Source of the DNA: Fen-1231 sp035286465
Lineage (GTDB): Bacteria > Gemmatimonadota > Gemmatimonadetes > Gemmatimonadales > Gemmatimonadaceae
NCBI GenBank assembly: GCA_035286465.1
Contig: DATEDF010000127.1
Location: 1 to 64,000 of the forward strand
Direction: 5' to 3'
Length of the DNA stretch: 64,000 nucleotides
The translations under genes were made by a program, and so were the position numbers. The notes beneath the pieces are model-generated. The model was not told the origin of the DNA, did not search any database, and saw nothing but the letters and a program-made list of their open reading frames with translations. Of the stretch, positions 8,751 through 17,001 are shown piece after piece (position 1 is the stretch's first letter; each line of letters opens with the position of its first letter).

Positions 8751-8802
8751 AGTGCTCCTCCGCTCCCTTGAGAAAGTGGACGTTCCCGTACTCCGAACGC
8801 GC

Positions 8803-8853
8803 TTACTGGCAGATCGGCTCGCCTTCGTTCGGTCGCGCCGCCACCAAGCGAGA
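8803..8853 (-). pseudogene. Remnant of a second pilA 3' end
   Basis: These 51 bases repeat the last 50 bases of pilA (8379-8428), including the TAA stop and codons for SLGGGAT and EGEPICQ, identical apart from one inserted C that shifts the frame. Similarity stops abruptly on the upstream side. This is what remains when all but the tail of a tandem pilA copy is deleted. It lies inside the transcribed leader of the intact pilA. Confidence 0.8.
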
Positions 8854-8885
8854 GCGCGGACGCACTCCCGGCCGGGAGGAAGTGG

Positions 8886-8901
8886 TGCAAGGTGCTTGCC
8901 A
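8886..8901 (-). promoter_or_regulatory. Sigma-54 promoter of pilA
   Basis: On the minus strand the sequence TGGCAAGCACCTTGCA matches the sigma-54 consensus TGGCAC-N5-TTGCW with one mismatch. The invariant GG (-24) and GC (-12) are separated by exactly 10 bases. Transcription would start near 8874, about 125 bases before the pilA ATG. A sigma-54 activator (PilR, 13283-14683) is encoded upstream in the same orientation. Confidence 0.85.
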
Positions 8902-9080
8902 TCGGCGGCCGAACGCTCTTACCGCAAGGGAAACAACGGCTTAGGGGCAGCCCCCAGGTGGGGGGAGGGGCCGCGGCGGTGGTGGAGTGCAGGAGTGGTT
9001 GCAGAATGCGAGGGAAGGTGACAGCGGGCTGAACGGGGCACGGTAAGAATGACCGGGGTCTGGGAAGGCGGTTCCGCCCC

Positions 9081-10883
9081 TCATCGCTTTGCTTTCGCCA
9101 CCTTCCCCTTCCACTTGTTGGTCGCGTCGAGGGAATCGTTCGCGACGAGAGCGCTGTCGGCGACCTCGATGGTGCGGATGAAGAACCGCCGGTCGAATCC
9201 ATCGGCGATCGCCGTACGCGATATGACGCGCGCCCGGCGCCACTGCGCGAGCTCGAGGTGGCAGGCCACGAGCCCCGCAACCGAGACGGGGAGTGCCGGC
9301 TCGACCGCGAGCGCCGCCTCGTACCTGGGGATCGCCGCCTGGCAGACGTGCGCCTCGCGGTACTTGTGCGCGAGGTCCGCGTGGACCCCGTAGTAACCCG
9401 GCATCAACGCGATCGCATAGCGCCACTCACGCTCACCCTCGACCGGGCGCTTCCTCTCGAAGAACATCCCGCCGAGCGTGTAGTGCGCCTTGAAGTTGAG
9501 CGGCGCATCGGTGGCGAGCGTGAGGAAGACGGTGTCGCTGTCCTTCCACGCGTACTGCCGTTCGGCGCTCCGGCTCGCGCCGAGCGTGAGCACCGCCGCG
9601 AACGCGCCGGCCGCGGCGAGGCGCACGGCGCGTGGCGCCGGCTTCAGCTTCCCGAGCACCCACGGCGTCGCACACGCCGCGGCGAGCGCCACGCCCAGGC
9701 TCGGCACGAGGAGCGTGCGCTCGGCGAGCAGGATCCCGGTCGGGATCAGCACGTTGCTCACCGGGGCGAGCGAGATCGCGAGCCAGGCGAGCCCGAAGGC
9801 GGCGGCGGGCGCACGCCGCCGGAGGACGACCAAGAGCACGAGCGCGCCGACCAGGATCCCCGCGCCGGCCAGCACGTCGGGGTGCCACGTGGTGTGCACC
9901 GGGAGCTGGCGGGGCGAGTAGTCCGCGTAGAGCCGCGCGGGCCAGAGGAAGAGCCGGCCGAACTCGGGGACGACTCCGAGCATCAGCAGGGCACGGCGCG
10001 CGTCGCTCAGGTGCATCAGCGAGGGGTGCATCACGTCGCCGCCGATCTCCTCGAGGATGGTCACGCGCACCCAGAGGAAGAGCGCCGCGACGAGACCCAT
10101 CCACACGACGAGGGAGAAGAGGGCGGCGGCGCGCTCGCGCGCCGGCCGCCGGTCGTCCACGAGCAGCCACTCCGCGGCCGCGAGGAGCGCGGGGAGGACG
10201 ATCGCGTTCTCCTTGATCAGGAGGCCGAGGATGTACAGCTCGACGAGGGTCCGGGTGGTGTGGCGGCGCAGCGGCAGGCCCTGGCGCCGGTCGCGCACGT
10301 AGAGCGCGGTGGCGCCCACCATCACGAGCGCGGTCCAGAGTTCCGCCTGCCCGACGCCGTTGCCCACCGCCTCGACGTGCACCGGGTGCACGGCGAAGAG
10401 TGCCGCCGCGACCCAGGCCGCGCCGCGTGGCAGGCAGAGGAGCGCGAGCCAGAGCACGAACACGGAGGCGGCGACGTAGAGCGCGACGTTCACGAGGTGA
10501 AACACGAGCGGCGCCCCGTCGCCCACCACCCACTGCACGCTGTAGAGGAGGATCGTGAGCGGACGGTAGAGCGCGGCGCCCCGGACGTTCGGCCAGTAGG
10601 TCTCGGCGAAGAAGTGCCACGAGCGCTCGAGCGAGTGGATGTGCCGGTTCTCGACGATGATCCAGCGATCGTCGTACGCAAAGCCGTTGCCGAGCGAAGT
10701 GACGGACGAGAGGAGCGCGAGTGCCGCGATGGCGAGCGCGAGGGCGAGCCAACCGCGGGGATCGTCGGCGCCCACCGCGCGGAGGCCGCCGCGTGGCGGC
10801 CACCCCGCATCGCCCGTCACGGGTGGCGCGAGCCTGGGCGGCGGGGGCTCGATGAGCAGCGCCGACGTGCCGGGCGCCGTCAT
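9081..10883 (-). CDS. Multi-pass TMTC-like glycosyltransferase with C-terminal TPRs
   Basis: A 600-residue membrane protein: about ten hydrophobic segments between residues 45 and 430, an early luminal acidic pair (FAYDDRWIIVENRHI) typical of GT-C enzymes such as the TMTC/DUF1736 family, and tetratricopeptide-like helices from about residue 450 (FKAHYTLGGMFFERKRPVEGEREWRYAIAL). GT-C enzymes use lipid-linked sugars to glycosylate proteins. The ATG at 10883 overlaps the GT2 stop (ATGA). Co-transcription with pilSR suggests pilin or surface glycan modification; the substrate is unknown. Confidence 0.72.
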   Translation of the reverse strand: MTAPGTSALLIEPPPPRLAPPVTGDAGWPPRGGLRAVGADDPRGWLALALAIAALALLSSVTSLGNGFAYDDRWIIVENRHIHSLERSWHFFAETYWPNVRGAALYRPLTILLYSVQWVVGDGAPLVFHLVNVALYVAASVFVLWLALLCLPRGAAWVAAALFAVHPVHVEAVGNGVGQAELWTALVMVGATALYVRDRRQGLPLRRHTTRTLVELYILGLLIKENAIVLPALLAAAEWLLVDDRRPARERAAALFSLVVWMGLVAALFLWVRVTILEEIGGDVMHPSLMHLSDARRALLMLGVVPEFGRLFLWPARLYADYSPRQLPVHTTWHPDVLAGAGILVGALVLLVVLRRRAPAAAFGLAWLAISLAPVSNVLIPTGILLAERTLLVPSLGVALAAACATPWVLGKLKPAPRAVRLAAAGAFAAVLTLGASRSAERQYAWKDSDTVFLTLATDAPLNFKAHYTLGGMFFERKRPVEGEREWRYAIALMPGYYGVHADLAHKYREAHVCQAAIPRYEAALAVEPALPVSVAGLVACHLELAQWRRARVISRTAIADGFDRRFFIRTIEVADSALVANDSLDATNKWKGKVAKAKR

Positions 10884-11653
10884 GCGAACAGGTTGAAGCG
10901 AACGATGTGCGAGATGGCGGCGACGCCGTCCTTCCACCCGATCTTCTTCCCCTCGGCGTAGGTACGGCCCGAGTAGGCGATCGGGACCTCGAAGATGCGC
11001 GCCCTGGCCTGCGCGAGACGCGCCGTGACCTCGGGCTCGAACCCGAAGCGATCCGCCGTGAGACGCAGCGAGCGGGCGAGGTCGCCCTTGATCGCCTTGT
11101 AGCACGTCTCCATGTCGGTGAGGTTCAGGTTCGTGAGCATGTTGCTGAACGTCGTCAGGACGAAGTTGCCGACGGAGTGCCAGAAGTAGAGGACGCGGTG
11201 CGGGCCGCCGAGGAATCGCGAGCCGAAGACGGCGTCGGCGCGGCCATCGAGGATCGGCTCGAGGAGCGTCGGCCAGTCCGCGGGGTCGTACTCGAGGTCG
11301 GCGTCCTGCACGATGACGACGTTGCCGGTGCTGGCCGCGAGCGCGGTGCGGATCGCGGCCCCCTTGCCGCGGTTCTCTTCGTGCAGGATGAGCTTGTCAA
11401 TCCTGCCGGCGTCCTTGAGGCGCTGGAGGATGTCGCGCGTGCCGTCGGTCGAGCGGTCGTCCACGCAGATGATCTCCATGCGCACCGGGACGGCGCGGAC
11501 CTGATCCACGATCAGCTCGATCGTGTGGCGCTCGTCATAGACCGGAATCAGGACGGACAGGACCAGCGCGGCCGGGTCCATCGGGGAGCGGCCGCGGAGG
11601 CGCGGGAGCGCTTCGATGCTGGTGGGGGTGAGGCGGCGGCCGGGGGCGGTCAT
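10880..11653 (-). CDS. Family 2 glycosyltransferase (dolichyl-phosphate mannose synthase-like)
   Basis: A 257-residue GT-A protein: LSVLIPVYDERHTIELIVDQV, EIICVDDRSTDGTRDIL, the DXD-type motif VIVQDADLEYDPADW, and GSRFLGGPHR. It lacks C-terminal membrane helices apart from a short hydrophobic stretch (FWHSVGNFVLTTFSNML), like soluble DPM1-type synthases that load a sugar onto a polyprenyl phosphate. It would feed the flanking GT-C enzymes. Start is ATG 11653; an in-frame ATG at 11581 (MDPAALVLSV) is equally possible as neither has a clear ribosome site. Confidence 0.85.
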   Translation of the reverse strand: MTAPGRRLTPTSIEALPRLRGRSPMDPAALVLSVLIPVYDERHTIELIVDQVRAVPVRMEIICVDDRSTDGTRDILQRLKDAGRIDKLILHEENRGKGAAIRTALAASTGNVVIVQDADLEYDPADWPTLLEPILDGRADAVFGSRFLGGPHRVLYFWHSVGNFVLTTFSNMLTNLNLTDMETCYKAIKGDLARSLRLTADRFGFEPEVTARLAQARARIFEVPIAYSGRTYAEGKKIGWKDGVAAISHIVRFNLFA

Positions 11654-11696
11654 CGGTGGTAGGACGACCGGCGCGCGCACGGCGCAAGCGCGTCCC

Positions 11697-13286
11697 TCAC
11701 GGGATCTCCACCCGGAAAGCGGCGCCACCCCCCGGGAGCGTGTCGAGCAGGACGAGGCGCGGCGTGCCGCCGGCGCCGTCGAGCAGCGACGCCGCGGCGC
11801 GCTGGGGCGCGGCGGCGGAGAACACGGCGTAGCGCGGCCGATGGGCCGTGAACAGCGCGCGCAGGTCCGCAGCGGCCTGCTCGAGCGGCGTGCCCGCGAG
11901 GTACTCGTCGGGCGTGAGAATGTGGACGGGCACGACGATGCGCCCGGTGTACAGGTGAACGAAGGGCTCGCCGTCGCAGGCGACGATGTCGAGCGGCCGC
12001 GTGTGTCGCACGACCCAGTCGGCGACGGGGACGAGCGCGGCGGCGTTCGTGCGCGCGGCGGCGTCCGACCAGTGCCGTGCCACGCCGCGCACCGAATACG
12101 CGGCGTGCCCGGCGAGCGCGGCCGCACCCACGGCACACGCGAGCGCCGCGGACGCGCGCACGCCCGCGCCCGCGCGCCGCGCGGCGCCGAGGCGCCAGCA
12201 CTCGACGGCACCGAGCGCGATCAGGAGCCCGGCGAGCGGCCAGACGGCCCAGAGAAAGCGGTCGGGCGCGTACGGCCACACGAGCACGAGCGCTCCGTAG
12301 CAGCCGAGAAAGAGCGGCGCGGCGCGCGCGCGACGCCACGCGGCGAGCAGCGCGACGCCCGCCACGACGACGACGAGTGCGACGAGCAGCGGCCGGAGCG
12401 CGCGGGGCCCGAACGGAAAGAGGGTGATGCCCAACGTCCGGACGAGCGCGAGCACGTTCTCGCGCGCGATCGTCAGCGCGAAGCCCGCGCCACGCTCGCG
12501 GTAGAGCGCGAGCACCCAGTCGAGGTACGGGCCGTAGCTCCCGCGGAGCGGCGCCGCGAGTTCCGCCGCGCGCGCGGCGACCCAGAGCTGCCAGGGCAGA
12601 ATCGCCCCGAGCGCCGCGGCCGCGGCCACGAGCGCCGCACGCGGCCGGCGCGCGAGGGCCAGCGCGAGGACGAGCGCCGGCACGAGCGCCAGCCCCGCGG
12701 TGCGCACGAGCGCGAGGCCTCCGGCGGCGAGCCCCGCGGCGAGCGCCCAGCGCCAGCCCCCCGTCTCCTCCGCGCGCACGGCGAGCGCGAGCGCCCCGAA
12801 GAGCGCGACGACGAAGAGCGGCTCCGAGAAGAGCACACCGGTCACCACCAGGAGCGGGAGCGAGGCCGTGACGACGACCACCGCGAGCACGGCCACGAGC
12901 GGCGGGAGCGCGAGGCGCCGCACGCCGAAGGCGCACGCGAGCGCCGCCCCCGCGCCCAGCAGCAGCGGATTGACGAGCTTGAGCCACGGGACGCTCGCGG
13001 GGAAGTCGGGGAGGAGCACCCACACGAGCGCGAGCAGCGCCGAGTACGCGGGTGGGAAGTGCACCGCCGGCGGCGCGCCGGGCAGGTGCACGAACCGGTA
13101 CCCCTGGCCGGACGCGAGCGCCTTGGCGCCGATCAGGTAGACGCCGTCATCCCAGAAGACGCCCACGGGCACGGGCGTGATCGCCGCGAGCGCGATCGCG
13201 CCGACCGCAACGCCGGCCACGAGCGGAAGCCTGGGCTCCCACGCCGCGCGCCACGCCGGGAGCGAGCGATCCCGCCCCTCGCTCAC
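11697..13286 (-). CDS. GT-C (family 39/ArnT-like) membrane glycosyltransferase
   Basis: A 529-residue polytopic protein. After the first membrane segment comes the acidic catalytic-type loop FWDDGVYLIGAKALASGQGYR, followed by about ten more hydrophobic segments and a soluble C-terminal domain (about 400-529). This layout is that of the PMT/ArnT family, which transfers a sugar from a polyprenyl-phosphate carrier. Its ATG overlaps the pilR stop (ATGA), so it is translated with the pilus regulator. The acceptor is unknown; pilin is a reasonable candidate. Confidence 0.75.
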   Translation of the reverse strand: MSEGRDRSLPAWRAAWEPRLPLVAGVAVGAIALAAITPVPVGVFWDDGVYLIGAKALASGQGYRFVHLPGAPPAVHFPPAYSALLALVWVLLPDFPASVPWLKLVNPLLLGAGAALACAFGVRRLALPPLVAVLAVVVVTASLPLLVVTGVLFSEPLFVVALFGALALAVRAEETGGWRWALAAGLAAGGLALVRTAGLALVPALVLALALARRPRAALVAAAAALGAILPWQLWVAARAAELAAPLRGSYGPYLDWVLALYRERGAGFALTIARENVLALVRTLGITLFPFGPRALRPLLVALVVVVAGVALLAAWRRARAAPLFLGCYGALVLVWPYAPDRFLWAVWPLAGLLIALGAVECWRLGAARRAGAGVRASAALACAVGAAALAGHAAYSVRGVARHWSDAAARTNAAALVPVADWVVRHTRPLDIVACDGEPFVHLYTGRIVVPVHILTPDEYLAGTPLEQAAADLRALFTAHRPRYAVFSAAAPQRAAASLLDGAGGTPRLVLLDTLPGGGAAFRVEIP

Positions 13287-14683
13287 GCGTCGTCACCGAA
13301 GCGCGAGAGCTTGCGGTGCAGCGTCGAGGGGTCAATGCCGAGCACCTCCGCCGCGCGCGTCTTGTTCCCCTGTTCGCTCTGCAGCACCCAGCGGATGTAG
13401 GCGCGCTCGATCGTCTCGAGCGTCGGATTGGGCGCGGCGCGCTCGGAGACGAGCGGCTCGGCGCTGCGCTCCGAGACCCGGTCGGGCAGGCCGGCGGTGT
13501 CAATCGTGTCGCCACTGGTGAGGATCACCGCGCGCTCCAGCGCGTTCTCCAGCTCGCGCACGTTGCCGGGCCACGCATACGACTGGAGCACGTCGAGCGC
13601 GGCGTCGGTCAGCCGCTTCGGCGGCTCGCCGCGCTGCTCGCCGTGCCGGCCGAGAAACGCCTCGGCCAGGAGGGGGATGTCGTCGGTGCGCTGCCGGAGG
13701 GGCGGGAGGTGGAGGGCGATGACGTTCAGCCGGTAGAAGAGGTCGCGGCGGAAGTTGCCGCGCTTGATCTCCTCCTCGAGATCGCGATTGGTCGCCGCGA
13801 GGATCCGGGTGTCAATCGGCTGCACGTCGGTGGCACCGACGGGAATCACCTCGCGGTGCTGCAGGACGCGGAGGAGCTTCACCTGCGTGGCGGCCGTCGT
13901 CTCGCCGATCTCGTCGAGGAAGAAGCTCCCACCGGCCGCCGCGGTGAAGAGGCCGGACTTGTCCTTCACCGCGCCGGTGAACGAGCCCTTCACGTGTCCG
14001 AACAGCTCGCTCTCGAGGAGCCCTTCGGGGAGCGCGCCGCAGTTGATCGAGAGAAACGGCCCGGCGCTCCGGCCGGAGAGGTCGTGGATGTACCGCGCGA
14101 CCACCTCCTTCCCGGTGCCCGACTCGCCCATGATGAGCACCGTGGACTCGGTCGGCGCCACGGCCTCGGCGAGGCGCAGCAACTCGAGCCACTTGCGGTT
14201 GTTGCCGATCGGCGCGCCGGCGGCGCTCCGGTCGCGGCGGCGGATCTCGCGCTTGAGCGTCGTGTTCTCGACGCGCAGCATCCGGTGCTCGGCCGCGCGC
14301 TTCAGGATCGCGATCAGCTCGTCGTTCCGGAACGGCTTCTGGATGTAGTAGAACGCGCCTTCGTTCACGGCCTGCATCGCCGACTGCAGCGTCGCCTGCG
14401 CCGTCATCAGGATCACCGGCGTGTTGGGGTCATGCGCGCGCGCCGCGGCGAGGATCTCCACGCCGCCCACCTGCGGCATCCGGATGTCGGTGAGGACGAT
14501 GTCGGGCGAGAGCGCGGCGATGCGCTCGAGCCCCGCCCGGCCGCCCAGGGCCACGTGCGGCGCGAACCCTTCGTTGCGCAGGAGGATCTCGAGGGTCTCG
14601 AGGATCCCGGACTCGTCGTCCACGACGAGGACGGACGGCTTGCCGTCCGTCCCGGGCGTGGCGCGCGGCTCTCGGTCGCTCAC
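13283..14683 (-). CDS. pilR: Sigma-54 response regulator PilR
   Basis: A 466-residue NtrC-family activator: receiver domain (about 15-130, phospho-acceptor D66 in DIVLTDIRMP, KPF at 116), AAA+ domain with Walker A GESGTGKE (186-193) and Walker B FFLDEIGE, and a C-terminal Fis-type HTH (NKTRAAEVLGIDPSTLHRKL). The sigma-54 contact loop reads GSFTGA (233-238) instead of the usual GAFTGA. It overlaps pilS (ATGA) and the downstream glycosyltransferase (ATGA). With the -24/-12 promoter before pilA, the role is activation of pilin transcription. Confidence 0.93.
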   Translation of the reverse strand: MSDREPRATPGTDGKPSVLVVDDESGILETLEILLRNEGFAPHVALGGRAGLERIAALSPDIVLTDIRMPQVGGVEILAAARAHDPNTPVILMTAQATLQSAMQAVNEGAFYYIQKPFRNDELIAILKRAAEHRMLRVENTTLKREIRRRDRSAAGAPIGNNRKWLELLRLAEAVAPTESTVLIMGESGTGKEVVARYIHDLSGRSAGPFLSINCGALPEGLLESELFGHVKGSFTGAVKDKSGLFTAAAGGSFFLDEIGETTAATQVKLLRVLQHREVIPVGATDVQPIDTRILAATNRDLEEEIKRGNFRRDLFYRLNVIALHLPPLRQRTDDIPLLAEAFLGRHGEQRGEPPKRLTDAALDVLQSYAWPGNVRELENALERAVILTSGDTIDTAGLPDRVSERSAEPLVSERAAPNPTLETIERAYIRWVLQSEQGNKTRAAEVLGIDPSTLHRKLSRFGDDA

Positions 14684-16356
14684 GAAGGGACTCCGGCGGT
14701 GTCGGCGTGCGGAAGGAGCACCGTGAATCGCGTGCCGCGTTCGTTCGTGTCCACGAGCACGACGCCCCGGTGGGCCTCGATCGCCCGGTGGGCGACCGCG
14801 AGACCAAGCCCGCTGCCGCCCTCCTTGGTGGTGGTGAACGGCTCGAACAGCCGGTCCTGGACGTCGCGCGGGATACCGGGCCCTTCGTCAATCACCTGCA
14901 GGGACACGGCGCGGCCGTCGAACGGCACCTCGCGCGGCAGCTCGTCGCCCGTCGCCGCGCCGGCGATGAGGCGCACGCGCGTGCCGGGGCGCGCCGCCTG
15001 CAACGCGTTGAGCACGAGGTTGAACACCGCGCGGTGGAGCAGGTCCTCGTCGCCGTGCACGAGCAGCGGCGCGGCGGGGACGTCGAGGTCGAGCGCCACG
15101 GACTCCGTGCGCGCCGGGTGCTGGCCGGCGAGCCCCGCGGCGCCGCGCACGACCGCGCCGAAGTCCACGGCCTCGCGCCGGGTGACGCGCACGCGCGCGA
15201 AGTCGAGGAACTCGGACAGGAGGCGCGCGAGACGGTCGGACTCGCGCACGATGAGGTCGCCGAGCGTCTTCTCATCGTCGCTCGCCGCGGGGCGCCCCGA
15301 CATCTGCTCGACGGCGCTCCGGATGGACGCGAGCGGGTTCTTGATCTCGTGCGCGAGCGAGGCGGAGAGTTCCGCGACCGCCTCGAGGCGCTGCGTGCGG
15401 AGGTTGAGCTGCTCGAGGCGCTTCTGGTCGGAGATGTCCTGGAAGATCGCCGTCGTGGTGCGGCCGACGTGCCGGCCGTCGCCCTCCGAGGAGGTTGTCG
15501 TCACGCCGAGCGGAAAGGCGCGGCCGCCGCGCGTGACCAGACCCTCCGTGCGGAGGGAGGGCACGCGATCGCGGGCGGCGCGGTCGAGCGCCTCGCCGAG
15601 CACGGGCGCCACCGCGCGGAGCTCGTCGAGAACGGGACGGCCGATCCGCGCATCCAGGTTCACGCCGAGCAGCTCCGAGGCGGACGGATTGGCGAACAGG
15701 AGGCCGCCGGACGCGTCCACCGAGAGGATGCCGCTCCGGATGTTCGCGAGGATGTCCTTCTCCCGCAGGCGCACTGTGGTGAGCTCGGCCGCGAGCATCT
15801 CGCGCCCCTTGCCCGCCTCCTGCATGCGCGCGCTGATGTAGGCCGTGGTCACCGCGGCCGCCACGAAGACGACCAGCTGAAAAAGCGTCGCGGGCGACAC
15901 GCCGGTGACGAACAGCGCGTCGGTCACGTACATCACGCTCCCGAGCAGGGCGATGAGGAGCGCGCCGCCGATGGGGAGCAGGAGCGCGGCGGCGGCGTTC
16001 ACCAGGATGTAGAGCGCGGCGAACTGCGAGCCCGCCTCCGGCGAGCTGGTCACGTGCACGATGGAGGTCACGACGAGCAGGTCCACGACCAGCTGCCCGT
16101 AGAAGAACCCCTCCGTGAGCGGCCACTGATTAACTTCGGTCCACACGAACGACGCCGCCGTGAAGACGAGCGCGCCGACGAAGCTCACGGTGGCGACGAG
16201 CGTCCGCTCGGGGTTCACCTGGAACCAGGTGGTGAGCGCCGCGATCAGGATCGCGAACGCGATGGAGAGGCGGCCCACGTAGAGCCACCGGATGAACCGG
16301 CGGGGCTCGAGGACCGCTTGCAGTCGCTTGTCGGCCTGAGGGAAGAAGGTGCGCAC
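14680..16356 (-). CDS. pilS: Sensor histidine kinase PilS
   Basis: A predicted 558-residue kinase: six membrane segments (about 25-175), a PAS domain (about 200-310, LANIRSGILSVDASGGLLFANPSASELLG), HisKA with H336 (SLAHEIKNPLASI), and HATPase_c (NLVLNALQAARP, DEGPGIP, GSGLGLAVAHRAIE). This is the PilS plan; PilS senses pilin in the membrane and phosphorylates PilR. I chose GTG 16356 preceded by GAGAGG; an in-frame ATG at 16413 would add 19 residues without a ribosome site. First gene of a five-gene run ending at 9081. Confidence 0.9.
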   Translation of the reverse strand: MRTFFPQADKRLQAVLEPRRFIRWLYVGRLSIAFAILIAALTTWFQVNPERTLVATVSFVGALVFTAASFVWTEVNQWPLTEGFFYGQLVVDLLVVTSIVHVTSSPEAGSQFAALYILVNAAAALLLPIGGALLIALLGSVMYVTDALFVTGVSPATLFQLVVFVAAAVTTAYISARMQEAGKGREMLAAELTTVRLREKDILANIRSGILSVDASGGLLFANPSASELLGVNLDARIGRPVLDELRAVAPVLGEALDRAARDRVPSLRTEGLVTRGGRAFPLGVTTTSSEGDGRHVGRTTTAIFQDISDQKRLEQLNLRTQRLEAVAELSASLAHEIKNPLASIRSAVEQMSGRPAASDDEKTLGDLIVRESDRLARLLSEFLDFARVRVTRREAVDFGAVVRGAAGLAGQHPARTESVALDLDVPAAPLLVHGDEDLLHRAVFNLVLNALQAARPGTRVRLIAGAATGDELPREVPFDGRAVSLQVIDEGPGIPRDVQDRLFEPFTTTKEGGSGLGLAVAHRAIEAHRGVVLVDTNERGTRFTVLLPHADTAGVPS

Positions 16357-16368
16357 GGCAGCCTCTCG

Positions 16369-16420
16369 GCGTTGCAAAACGCGGTGAACGGATACTCGCG
16401 GATTGCGTTGCATTCTGCAA
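16369..16420. promoter_or_regulatory. Paired inverted repeats in the pilS/arfB divergent spacer
   Basis: Two inverted repeats sit between the divergent pilS and arfB starts: GCGTT-GCAA-AACGC (16369-16382) and TTGCA-TTC-TGCAA (16408-16420). Both begin with the 8-mer GCGTTGCA (16369 and 16405, 36 bases apart). They look like a regulator site pair controlling pilS, but no consensus known to me fits. Confidence 0.4.
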
Positions 16421-16507
16421 GAGCCGGTTACAGGAAACTCAGGTGTGAGACGACTGACGCGGATTGGAACCGTGCGTGCAACTGACTCTCCCGATGGCGG
16501 GCTTCGC

Positions 16508-16918
16508 GTGAGCGACTCGGTCGTCATTCCGCGCGCCGAGCTCGAGGTGCGGGTCACGCGGAGCGGCGGGCCGGGTGGACAGCACGTCAACACGTCGTCC
16601 ACGCGGGTCGAGATGGTGTGGAACGTGCGGACGTCGGAGGCGATCACGGACGAGCAGCGAGCGCGGATCGAGCAGGCGTTCGGCACGCGGCTCTCGGCGC
16701 GCGGCGCGCTGCGCGTCGTGTCGAGCGACACGCGAAGCCAACGGCAGAATCGCGAGCTGGCGGGGCAACGGCTCGCCGCGGCGGTGCGGAAAGCCCTCAC
16801 GGTGGAGAAGCCGCGAACGCGTACGCGCCCGCACCGGGCCGCGGTGGAGGCGAGGCTCGCCGGAAAGAAACGGCGCGCCGGAAAGAAGCGGGACCGGCGA
16901 TTTCAGGCGGAGGACTGA
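16508..16918 (+). CDS. arfB: Ribosome-rescue peptidyl-tRNA hydrolase ArfB
   Basis: A 136-residue class-I release-factor-like protein that frees stalled ribosomes without a stop codon. It carries the GGQ catalytic motif at residues 23-25 (RSGGPGGQHVNTSSTRVEM) and the Arg/Lys-rich C-terminal tail (KKRRAGKKRDRRF) that enters the empty mRNA channel. The GTG at 16508 gives a length and GGQ position matching E. coli ArfB (YaeJ, 140 residues); the frame is open further upstream but those residues have no counterpart. Stands alone, divergent from pilS. Confidence 0.87.
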   Translation: MSDSVVIPRAELEVRVTRSGGPGGQHVNTSSTRVEMVWNVRTSEAITDEQRARIEQAFGTRLSARGALRVVSSDTRSQRQNRELAGQRLAAAVRKALTVEKPRTRTRPHRAAVEARLAGKKRRAGKKRDRRFQAED

Positions 16919-16963
16919 AACGTCGGCGTCCGGACGACGGGCCGCGCTTCGCCTCCACTGACG

Positions 16964-16979
16964 TTGAACGGTGGTTCAA
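16964..16979. promoter_or_regulatory. Palindrome upstream of the HTH-EIIA gene
   Basis: TTGAAC-GGTG-GTTCAA is a perfect 6-bp inverted repeat centred 30 bases before the ATG at 17002, in the 83-base gap after arfB. It sits where an operator for the operon that follows would be. No family can be named. Confidence 0.35.
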
Positions 16980-17001
16980 TGATATCTTGCTCGTCGGAAC
17001 C

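Larger units (their letters stand above)
8751..9080. other. pilA leader and upstream spacer
   Basis: About 330 bases without an intact gene. From the pilA side it holds the ribosome site, a frameshifted copy of the pilA 3' end (8803-8853), the -24/-12 promoter (8886-8901), and GC-rich sequence with a small CCCCC-AGGT-GGGGG hairpin (8951-8964) that may end the incoming glycosyltransferase transcript. I could not pick out clear PilR binding sites. Confidence 0.6.

Noticed and set aside
8723..9280. A second intact pilin or other gene upstream of pilA
   Set aside because: Only the last 17 codons of pilA are present, with a one-base insertion; no prepilin leader precedes them.
9258..10961. Long plus-strand frame opposite the TMTC-like gene
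   Set aside because: Composition is RER/HG-rich shadow; the minus strand has clear membrane helices and motifs.
11616..13400. 594-codon plus-strand frame opposite the GT-C gene
   Set aside because: Arg/Glu/Gly-rich shadow of a membrane protein gene.
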